Assembly (NCBI GenBank): GCA_900552325.1
Contig: URZG01000174.1
Span: forward strand, 1 to 5,212
Direction: 5' to 3'
DNA: 5,212 nt
Source of the DNA: an uncultured Porphyromonadaceae bacterium
GTDB lineage: Bacteria; Bacteroidota; Bacteroidia; Bacteroidales; Muribaculaceae
Positions 1-5,124 of this stretch are shown here, one piece after another (position 1 is the first letter of the stretch; each line of letters opens with the position of its first letter). The position numbers were made by a program, and so were the translations under genes. Below the pieces are notes generated by a model. That model was not told where the DNA came from. It did no database searches and saw nothing but the letters and a program-made list of their open reading frames with translations.

Positions 1-264
1 ATTCCTCAGGATATGATCGAGCCGATCCAGCACACGAAAATCAACTATCTCCGCTCGCACAATCCGCGACTGCATACCGACGAGATTCTTGTGGCACTTT
101 CGGTTCTCAGCACCCACGACGAGAACTGCCGCCGCGCGCTGGAACAGCTGCCACAACTTTCAGGCTGCCAGGTTCATTCCACGGTAATGCTCGGCGAGGT
201 CGATCATAAGATTTTCAAGAAACTCGGTGTCGGACTCAGCTGCGATCCGCAGCGCAAGCTGTGA
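1..264 (+). CDS. UPF0371 / DUF1846 family protein, C-terminal fragment
   Basis: This is the 3' end of a gene that starts before the window. The reading frame is open from base 1 and ends at TGA 262-264, leaving 87 residues. The stretch IEPIQH, then NYLRSHNPRLHTDE, then LVALSVLS, and near the end GCQVHSTVMLGEVD and FKKLGV, matches from memory the conserved C-terminus of the UPF0371 (DUF1846) family, whose members are about 490-510 residues long. The family is widespread and its biochemical role is not established, so I assign no reaction. The protein looks cytoplasmic, with no membrane segment in this part. The next gene starts 5 nt after the stop, which suggests co-transcription with the dihydrouridine synthase. 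The family call is firm for so short a piece, but the N-terminal part cannot be checked here. Confidence 0.82.
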   Translation: MPQDMIEPIQHTKINYLRSHNPRLHTDEILVALSVLSTHDENCRRALEQLPQLSGCQVHSTVMLGEVDHKIFKKLGVGLSCDPQRKL

Positions 265-269
265 CAGGT

Positions 270-1220
270 ATGGAAATACTTTTTGCCCCGCTCCAGGGTT
301 ACACAGAAGCCGAATACCGCATGGCCCATCACCGCCACATAGGTGGTATCGACAATTATTATATCCCGTTCGTACGCACGGAGCACGGCAAACTGCTGCG
401 CCGGGACATCCGTGTGCTCGAACAGGCCGAAGAGGATGACAGCCTCATACCGCAGACACCGCAGATAATCGCATCGGCGCCGACTGAGGCTGCGGTTACC
501 GTGGAGGAAATCCTGTCGCACGGACTGCGCCATATCAACGTGAACATGGGATGCCCCTTCCCTCCCCTTGCCAGCCGCGGCAAGGGTGCCGGCATACTTC
601 CGCACCCCGACAAAGTCAGGGCCCTTCTTGACGAAGTGCTCGACAAAGCCGAAGGAGCCGGCGCCACTGTATCCGTGAAAATGCGGTCAGGCTGGGAAAA
701 GATGCAGGAGGGGATGTATCTCCTTGAAATTCTGAATCCGCTGCCGCTGACTCATATAATAATGCATCCGCGACTCGGACGTCAGGGCTACAAGGGGGAA
801 TGTGACATGGAGGCTTTCGACCGTTTCGAAAACGAATGTGAACGCCCTTTGTACTACAACGGCGACCTGCTCACCACCGACGATATAACCGGCATCACCG
901 AACGTTATCCAAATATAAAGGGGGGCATGATCGGGCGCGGACTCCTGGCCAATCCGGCGCTCGGAACGGAATACCGCAATGGCGCTCCGATGGACGAAAG
1001 AAGCCGTCTGGCCGCCATCGCAAAGATACACAATGAGGTCTATGCCGCCTGCGAGGCCCGCATAGAGGGAGGGCAGTCACAACTGGTGAAGAAGATGCAG
1101 GCGTTCTGGGAATATCTGTTGCCCGAAGGGGACCGGAAAGCCCACAAGGCGATCCGAAAAGCCACCACTACAGACGCATATCTCCGCGCGGTGAACGTGC
1201 TTCTCACCCCCGGCGACTGA
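270..1220 (+). CDS. tRNA-dihydrouridine synthase (Dus family)
   Basis: A flavoenzyme that reduces uridine to dihydrouridine in tRNA, using FMN and NAD(P)H, in the cytoplasm. It has 316 residues, normal for the family. The start EILFAPLQGYTEAEYR fits the first strand of the Dus TIM barrel. NVNMGCPFPP (residues 91-99) carries the catalytic Cys95, followed by GKGAGIL. SVKMRSGW holds Lys137, the usual FMN contact, and MHPRLGRQGYKG holds His165 and Arg168. YNGDL (196-200) and MIGRG (220-224) are the phosphate-binding loops. The helical C-terminal domain (about 245-316) is present. I chose ATG 270 because the homology begins there; a GTG at 261 is in frame but overlaps the upstream stop and adds only three residues. 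The gene lies 5 nt behind the DUF1846 gene and converges on lptB. Which Dus subfamily, and so which tRNA position, cannot be decided by eye. Confidence 0.93.
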   Translation: MEILFAPLQGYTEAEYRMAHHRHIGGIDNYYIPFVRTEHGKLLRRDIRVLEQAEEDDSLIPQTPQIIASAPTEAAVTVEEILSHGLRHINVNMGCPFPPLASRGKGAGILPHPDKVRALLDEVLDKAEGAGATVSVKMRSGWEKMQEGMYLLEILNPLPLTHIIMHPRLGRQGYKGECDMEAFDRFENECERPLYYNGDLLTTDDITGITERYPNIKGGMIGRGLLANPALGTEYRNGAPMDERSRLAAIAKIHNEVYAACEARIEGGQSQLVKKMQAFWEYLLPEGDRKAHKAIRKATTTDAYLRAVNVLLTPGD

Positions 1221-1239
1221 CGCCGCTCAGGCGTCGCCG
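1211..1239. terminator. GC-rich hairpin spanning the convergent dus and lptB stop codons
   Basis: The junction of the two convergent genes contains GACGCC (1219-1224) and GGCGTC (1230-1235), a 6-bp stem with a 5-nt loop. An alternative outer stem pairs CGGCGAC (1211-1217) with GTCGCCG (1233-1239). Both stop codons (TGA at 1218-1220, and the lptB stop at 1227-1229 on the minus strand) lie within the structure. It could act as a shared bidirectional terminator, since only 6 nt separate the genes. Neither side has a proper U-tract, so intrinsic termination is uncertain. Confidence 0.35.
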
Positions 1240-2138
1240 AATTTCTTGCGGTTGAACACGAAGTTGCGTCCGAGGTATTTCTCGCGCACCACAGGGTTGG
1301 CCGCAAGTTCTTCGGATGTGCCCTGGAACAGGATTTTACCTTCAAAAAGGAGATATGCACGGTCGGTGATACGGAGCGTTTCCTGAGCGTTGTGGTCAGT
1401 GATAAGGATACCTATATTTTTGGATTTCAGCTTGTAAACCACTTCCTGAATATCCTCAACAGCCACAGGGTCTACGCCGGCGAAAGGCTCGTCGAGCATT
1501 ATGAACTTCGGGTTTATGGCCAGACAGCGGGCAATCTCCGTGCGTCGGCGCTCGCCGCCTGAAAGCTGGTCACCGAGATTGTGACGCACTTTCTGGAGCG
1601 AGAACTCGGAGATCAGGCTCTCAAGTTTGTCGCGTTGCTCCTCCTTGGTCATCGAGGTCATCTCCAGAATGGACCGTATGTTGTTCTCCACTGTCATCTT
1701 GCGGAAAACCGATGCCTCCTGCGCCAGGTATCCGATCCCTTTCTGCGCACGTTTGTAAACCGGGAACTTGGTTATATTCAGATCGTTGAGGAAGATCTGC
1801 CCCTCGTTGGGGGTAATAAGTCCGGTGGTCATGTAGAACGTCGTGGTCTTGCCGGCGCCGTTAGGGCCGAGCAACCCCACGATTTCACCCTGGGTAACGT
1901 CGATACTTACATGATTCACCACCGTGCGACGGCCATATTTCTTCACCAGATTCTCGGTGCGGAGCACAGTGCGCCCATCTTCGGCAGGAGCCGAAGGTTC
2001 ATTGGAATTCTCTGAGGGGGAATTACCGTCGTCGGGACCGGGGCCATGCTGCTCGCCGCGCGGCAGTTCGAGAAAATCCGGAACGGGGATCTTTTCCTGC
2101 TCCTGATTCTTATTATGCAATACGTAGTTGATTCCCAT
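1227..2138 (-). CDS. lptB: LptB, lipopolysaccharide export ABC transporter ATPase
   Basis: LptB is the cytoplasmic ATPase that, with LptF and LptG, extracts lipopolysaccharide from the inner membrane and drives it along the Lpt bridge to the outer membrane. The 303-residue product shows Walker A GPNGAGKT (91-98), Q-loop Gln140 in YLAQEASVF, signature LSGGERRR (192-199), Walker B FIMLDEP with Asp216 and Glu217, and the H-loop His249 in TDHN. LDEPFAGVDPVAVEDIQ is characteristic of LptB rather than other ABC ATPases. The ABC domain begins at about residue 58 (VLRTENLVKKYG). The first 57 residues are an acidic, Pro/Gly/Ser-rich extension not found in usual LptB proteins of about 240 residues. ATG 2138 is favoured because it sits 3 nt after the udk stop and there is no Met nearer the domain. 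A GTG codon at residue 58 is the only obvious alternative start. The gene is probably co-transcribed with udk. Confidence 0.94.
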   Translation of the reverse strand: MGINYVLHNKNQEQEKIPVPDFLELPRGEQHGPGPDDGNSPSENSNEPSAPAEDGRTVLRTENLVKKYGRRTVVNHVSIDVTQGEIVGLLGPNGAGKTTTFYMTTGLITPNEGQIFLNDLNITKFPVYKRAQKGIGYLAQEASVFRKMTVENNIRSILEMTSMTKEEQRDKLESLISEFSLQKVRHNLGDQLSGGERRRTEIARCLAINPKFIMLDEPFAGVDPVAVEDIQEVVYKLKSKNIGILITDHNAQETLRITDRAYLLFEGKILFQGTSEELAANPVVREKYLGRNFVFNRKKFGDA

Positions 2139-2141
2139 CTG

Positions 2142-2758
2142 TCATTCGTCCTTGGCGCGTTTGAGACGTGCGTCGATATAATCCGTGAGAAGTCCGATAG
2201 CCACAGAATTCGTACCGCCCTGTGGTATAATAAGGTCGGCGAAACGCTTTGAATGTACTGGCAGTGCATAGGTTTCAGCACCCCTTCGTACCGGTCGATA
2301 ACCATCTGGGGGGTACGTCCTCGTTCTATACAATCGCGCGCGATAACGCGGATAAGACGGTCGTCGGCATCGGCGTCAACAAAACATTTCACATCCATCA
2401 TATCGCGCACCGAACTTTCGCACAGCACCAGAATTCCCTCCACAATCACCACATCGCGAGGCTCCACCCGCACTGTTTCCGCCTGGCGGGTGCAGGTCAG
2501 ATAGGAATAGGTAGGCATCTCGATAGCCCTCCCCTCTTTAAGCGCCTTGAGGTGTGCCACCAGAAGAGGCCATTCTATTGCCGCCGGCTCGTCGAAATTG
2601 ATTTTCGAGCGCTCCTGCGGAGGGATATGCGAGGAGTCCTTATAATATGAGTCCTGGGGAATCACGGCGACTTCCCCGGCGGGGAAGCTCCTGATGATTT
2701 TATTTACGACGGTGGTCTTGCCTGAACCGGTGCCACCTGCAATTCCGATGATAAGCAT
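2142..2758 (-). pseudogene. udk: Uridine kinase, frameshifted near the 3' end
   Basis: Uridine kinase phosphorylates uridine and cytidine to UMP and CMP in pyrimidine salvage, in the cytoplasm. From ATG 2758 the frame gives Walker A GGTGSGKT (residues 8-15), PQDSYYK with Asp36, NFDEP (54-58), PTYSYLTCTR (82-91), the strand VVIVEGIL, and the lid RLIRVIARDCIERGRT (134-149). It reaches KPMHCQYI at residue 169. In the family this is followed by Glu-Pro-(Ser/Thr)-Lys. Here the homology jumps to another frame, SKRFADLIIPQGG..., which runs 36 residues to TGA at 2142-2144. Joining the two frames with the missing Glu-Pro restores about 207 residues, the normal length. The break is at about 2250-2254 and fits a net 7-nt deletion. 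Without repair, the upstream frame continues to 1943, giving a 271-residue protein with a foreign tail that overlaps lptB. Activity is probably lost, unless the lesion is a sequencing or assembly error. Confidence 0.88.
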
Positions 2759-2808
2759 ATTCAGTGGTGGGATGAGAATCTGTTTATGAGGGCGAAATTA
2801 CTAATATT

Positions 2809-2825
2809 TTGGCATAGTTGGCATA
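2809..2825. repeat. Tandem direct repeat TTGGCATA, 9-nt period
   Basis: TTGGCATA occurs at 2809-2816 and again at 2818-2825, separated by a single G. It lies between the divergent start regions, upstream of the mlaE -7 box. It could bind a regulator or be chance in AT-rich DNA. Nothing else in the window names a binding protein. Confidence 0.5.
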
Positions 2826-2853
2826 TAAATTCTCAACTTTCTTGGATTTTTAG

Positions 2854-2861
2854 TACCTTTG
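2854..2861 (+). promoter_or_regulatory. Bacteroidales-type -7 promoter element for mlaEF
   Basis: TACCTTTG matches the TAnnTTTG consensus of the -7 element recognised by the primary sigma factor of Bacteroidota. Transcription would begin roughly 5-8 nt downstream, leaving a leader of about 60 nt before mlaE ATG 2927. No good TTTG -33 box is seen at the usual distance of about 20 nt upstream. Confidence 0.65.
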
Positions 2862-2926
2862 CCTTGATTTAGAACCGGGGAAAGCGCTTGGAGCACAGCC
2901 CTACGTCTCCCCCTGAACGAATAGAA

Positions 2927-3676
2927 ATGATAGTTGACAAATCGCTCGAACAATTCGGCAAATACTGCCTTTTCATACGCCGCGCCTTCGCCATCCCCGA
3001 CAAATGGGGAGTATTCGGACGCCGCACGGTAACGGAGATTTCCAAACTCGGTATCGACTCCATACCGCTGGTAATCATCATCTCCCTCTTCATCGGTGCG
3101 GTGTGTACGATACAGATGAAACTCAACACCACCAATCCGCTGATGCCCGCTTATTCCGTAGGTCTGGCCACGCGCGACATAGTGCTGCTTGAATTCTCCA
3201 ACTCCATACTCTGTCTTATCCTTGCCGGCAAGGTAGGCTCGAACATCGCCTCGGAAATCGGCACCATGAGAGTGACGGAGCAGATCGACGCCCTCGACAT
3301 AATGGGCGTAAACTCCACCAACTATCTGGTACTGCCTAAAATAGTCGGATTCGTAGCATTCATGCCCGTACTCGGAATTTTCTGTATAGGCACCTCGATA
3401 TTAGGCGGCTTCTGTGTGGCATTCTTCACCGACATCATCTCCGTGGCTCGCTACACCTACGGCATACAGGCCTATTTCACCGAGTGGTATGTGTGGTACG
3501 GCCTTATCAAATCGCTGGTATTCGCATTCATCATCGCCTCCGTAGCCTCTTTCTGGGGCTACTACGTGAAGGGCGGCGCGCTCCAGGTAGGTAAAGCCTC
3601 CACCAATGCAGTGGTCTCCAGCTCCATCCTCATCCTCCTCTTCGACGTTATCCTTACCAAGCTCCTACTGCAATGA
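2927..3676 (+). CDS. mlaE: MlaE-family ABC transporter permease
   Basis: The inner-membrane permease of an MCE/Mla phospholipid transporter, which moves glycerophospholipids between the inner and outer membrane together with the MlaF ATPase and an MCE-domain protein. The 249-residue product has an amphipathic N-terminus (LEQFGKYCLFIRRAF), then hydrophobic segments at about 45-66, 84-101, 137-167, 194-213 and 229-248. The block AGKVGSNIASEIGTMRVTEQ and the following IDALDIMGVN (100-129) is the diagnostic MlaE signature and probably the coupling region facing the ATPase; VGKASTNAVVSS (221-232) is also conserved. ATG 2927 is preferred because homologues begin near LEQFG. An in-frame TTG at 2888 would add 13 unconvincing residues. 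No Shine-Dalgarno is seen, only an A-rich GAATAGAA before the ATG, normal for this phylum. The stop overlaps the mlaF start. Confidence 0.93.
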   Translation: MIVDKSLEQFGKYCLFIRRAFAIPDKWGVFGRRTVTEISKLGIDSIPLVIIISLFIGAVCTIQMKLNTTNPLMPAYSVGLATRDIVLLEFSNSILCLILAGKVGSNIASEIGTMRVTEQIDALDIMGVNSTNYLVLPKIVGFVAFMPVLGIFCIGTSILGGFCVAFFTDIISVARYTYGIQAYFTEWYVWYGLIKSLVFAFIIASVASFWGYYVKGGALQVGKASTNAVVSSSILILLFDVILTKLLLQ

Positions 3677-4443
3677 TCGAAGTAAAGAATATCGTAAAGT
3701 CGTTCGACGGCAAAACCATTCTGCACGACGTTTCCGCAAAATTCTATTCCGGCAAGACAAACCTCATCATAGGTCAGTCAGGGTCGGGCAAGACAGTGCT
3801 GATGAAATCGATCATCGGCCTGGTGCGCCCCGAAGAGGGTGAAATACTTTATGACGGACGCAATCTGCTCGAAATGAGCGAACGTCAGGTCAAGGAACTG
3901 CGCAAGGAGATAGGGATGCTGTTCCAGGGATCGGCACTGTTCGACTCCGAAACGGTGCTGGGCAACGTGATGTTCCCGCTGATGATGTTCACCAACATGA
4001 GCCGGGGCGAACAACTTGACCGTGCACGCTTCTGTCTGGAGCGCGTAAACCTTCAGGGCGCCGAAAACAAATTCCCCTCCGAAATTTCGGGCGGTATGCA
4101 GAAACGTGTGGCCATAGCGCGTGCCATAGCGCTCAATCCCCGCTATCTGTTCTGCGACGAGCCGAACTCGGGTCTCGACCCAAAGACCTCCATACTCATC
4201 GACGAACTTCTGCATGACATCACACATGAGTATGACATCACCACCATCATCAATACCCACGACATGAATTCCGTGCTGGGTATCGGCGAGAATATCGTGT
4301 TTCTCAACAAAGGGCACCGCGAATGGGTCGGCGACAAGCAGAAAATATTCACCACCTCCAACGAAGCCCTCAATGAATTTGTGTTCGCCACCCGTCTGTT
4401 CCAGGAGGTGAAAGACTATATCGTGTCACACGACCGCAAATAG
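3673..4443 (+). CDS. mlaF: MlaF-family phospholipid transporter ATPase
   Basis: The cytoplasmic ATPase that powers the MlaE permease. The 256-residue protein is a single ABC domain: Walker A GQSGSGKT (34-41), Q-loop Gln85 in LFQGSALFDS, signature SEISGGMQKR (136-145), Walker B YLFCDEP with Asp162 and Glu163, D-loop SGLDP, and the H-loop His196 in NTHDM. FQGSALFDS and ISGGMQKRVAIARAIA are typical of MlaF rather than of amino-acid or LPS exporters. A C-terminal tail (about 226-256, ending in EVKDYIVSHDRK) follows the ABC core, as in MlaF relatives. The start ATG 3673-3675 overlaps the mlaE stop as ATGA, so the two are probably translationally coupled. No mlaD, mlaB or mlaC follows; the next gene is on the opposite strand. 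Confidence 0.94.
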   Translation: MIEVKNIVKSFDGKTILHDVSAKFYSGKTNLIIGQSGSGKTVLMKSIIGLVRPEEGEILYDGRNLLEMSERQVKELRKEIGMLFQGSALFDSETVLGNVMFPLMMFTNMSRGEQLDRARFCLERVNLQGAENKFPSEISGGMQKRVAIARAIALNPRYLFCDEPNSGLDPKTSILIDELLHDITHEYDITTIINTHDMNSVLGIGENIVFLNKGHREWVGDKQKIFTTSNEALNEFVFATRLFQEVKDYIVSHDRK

Positions 4444-4474
4444 GGGGGCGAAACGCACATCATAAACCTAAAAC

Positions 4475-5029
4475 TTATTCTTGCGCAGCCGCGCGTACAC
4501 ATGTGATACGCAGTGTATCGGCCTGGCCGGCGTGTCGCTCGGCTTTGCGTGCCGCATCGGGAGTTGCCATGCGGCGATCGTTCTTCCGGAACATGAATGA
4601 ATCGGCACGCACCGCACCCTTTTCAATTCTGCGTTCAAGTCCGCGGGCCGAGTTCTCCATTTTATTGTCAAGCGATCGGGCTTCCTTATCAAATTTACGG
4701 GCCTCTCTGCGGGCCTGGGTCTCCATCTTACGGTCAACCTTGCGGGCCTCTTTGTCAAATTGACGTGCTTTCCCGTAAGTTTCCTTTTGGGCGCGACGAT
4801 ATTCTTTCTTCGTCTTGTCAAGGCCATTGCGGGCCGTATCGGTAGCCTTGGCACCAACCTCTTCGGCAAGTTTCACCGTGCCGTCTTTAACGTTACCGGC
4901 CTCACCGGCCACCTTTTCAGCGACCTGGCTGACGGCATTGCTGAGATCCTCTTTTACAGTCTGTGCCATTCCCGCCGATGGTAGGAGCACCGACATCGCC
5001 ACAGCCGCTGTGATCAGTTTCTTTTTCAT
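4475..5029 (-). CDS. Exported Arg/Lys/Glu-rich helical protein with 11-residue repeats
   Basis: I do not recognise a named family. The 184-residue product begins MKKKLITAAVAMSVLLPSAG and has a clear Sec signal peptide, with likely cleavage after Ala22 in GMA-QTV, so it should be periplasmic or outer-membrane associated. No lipobox Cys is present. Residues 25-65 are Ala/Val/Lys/Glu-rich and helical (KEDLSNAVSQVAEKVAGEAG). Residues 66-142 fit seven 11-residue units of an amphipathic helix. The clearest are a 22-residue pair: ARQFDKEARKV at 88-98 recurs as ARKFDKEARSL at 110-120, and DRKMETQARRE at 99-109 as DNKMENSARGL at 121-131. The C-terminal part (143-184) is not repetitive and holds a lone Cys177. 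Such hendecads resemble apolipoprotein-like or LEA/YtxH-like helices that lie on membranes or form coiled coils; a lipid or envelope role is inference. The start is ATG 5029. It converges on mlaF with a 31-nt gap lacking a good terminator. Confidence 0.82.
   Translation of the reverse strand: MKKKLITAAVAMSVLLPSAGMAQTVKEDLSNAVSQVAEKVAGEAGNVKDGTVKLAEEVGAKATDTARNGLDKTKKEYRRAQKETYGKARQFDKEARKVDRKMETQARREARKFDKEARSLDNKMENSARGLERRIEKGAVRADSFMFRKNDRRMATPDAARKAERHAGQADTLRITCVRAAAQE
4637..4768 (-). repeat. Two tandem 66-bp imperfect repeats within the exported-protein gene
   Basis: Bases 4703-4768 and 4637-4702 encode consecutive 22-residue units. By hand alignment they match at about 47 of 66 positions without gaps, so they look like an old in-frame duplication under selection for the amphipathic pattern. 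Each unit itself divides into two weaker 33-bp halves at the protein level. Confidence 0.7.
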
Positions 5030-5031
5030 AA

Positions 5032-5041
5032 TACGTACGTA
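5032..5041. repeat. 10-bp perfect palindrome just upstream of the exported-protein start
   Basis: TACGTACGTA is its own reverse complement and ends 2 nt before the minus-strand ATG (5029). Its position in the leader could make it an operator or a translation-affecting site. A palindrome this short may also be chance. Confidence 0.4.
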
Positions 5042-5074
5042 ACTGTTTTTGTCTTTAATATATAGACAAACCGA

Positions 5075-5102
5075 GCCCCGGATAGTTTAGCCTGTCCGGG
5101 GC
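5075..5102 (-). terminator. Strong hairpin, probable terminator of the gene at the right edge
   Basis: GCCCCGGA (5075-5082) pairs perfectly with TCCGGGGC (5095-5102). The stem extends through T-G, A-T and G-C pairs to 11 bp, leaving a 6-nt loop (5086-5091). It begins about 22 nt after the stop codon of the minus-strand gene at the window edge, where a terminator is expected. The following minus-strand sequence (TCGGTTTGTC) has only a short T-run, so termination may be incomplete. It also separates that gene from the promoter region of the exported-protein gene. Confidence 0.55.
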
Positions 5103-5124
5103 AATTAATGTTAACGGCATACGG

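Larger units (their letters stand above)
2759..2926. promoter_or_regulatory. Divergent intergenic region between udk-lptB and mlaEF
   Basis: This 168-nt, AT-rich stretch separates two divergent operons and must hold promoters for both. For mlaEF there is a clear TAnnTTTG box (2854-2861, listed separately). For udk the best candidate is TAATTTCG on the minus strand (2793-2800), one mismatch from the box and about 35 nt before the udk start, with no clear -33 partner. The tandem TTGGCATA repeat (2809-2825) sits between these two boxes. No small gene or tRNA is visible. Confidence 0.6.

Noticed and set aside
261..272. GTG 261 as the start of the dihydrouridine synthase
   Set aside because: It is in frame but overlaps the upstream stop and adds only Met-Thr-Gly. 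Family homology begins at the ATG at 270.
1581..2015. Plus-strand open frame of 144 codons inside lptB
   Set aside because: It is antisense to an unmistakable ABC ATPase domain, and its translation shows no recognisable motif.
1943..2138. A natural C-terminal extension of uridine kinase
   Set aside because: This stretch is lptB read in another frame. The true conserved udk C-terminus lies in the other frame at 2142-2252.
2245..2260. Programmed -1 ribosomal frameshift in udk
   Set aside because: There is no slippery heptamer at ATTCAAAGC, no downstream stop that would give a meaningful short product, and the restored product would still lack the conserved Glu-Pro. Uridine kinases are not known to use frameshifting.
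2793..2800. TAATTTCG on the minus strand as a firm udk promoter
   Set aside because: It has one mismatch in the TTTG half and no clear -33 element, so it is mentioned only as a candidate within the intergenic region.
2888..2926. TTG 2888 as the start of mlaE, adding 13 residues
   Set aside because: The added residues (MEHSPTSPPERIE) do not look like MlaE, and ATG 2927 gives the usual length of about 249 residues.
4482..4495. GCGC-AGCC-GCGC hairpin as terminator of the exported-protein gene
   Set aside because: The stem is only 4-5 bp, lies inside the coding region, and is not followed by a T-run at the right distance.
4503..4763. Plus-strand open frame with repeated RASL/ILRS motifs
   Set aside because: The repeats mirror the tandem repeats of the minus-strand exported-protein gene, which has a signal peptide and a coherent amphipathic pattern.
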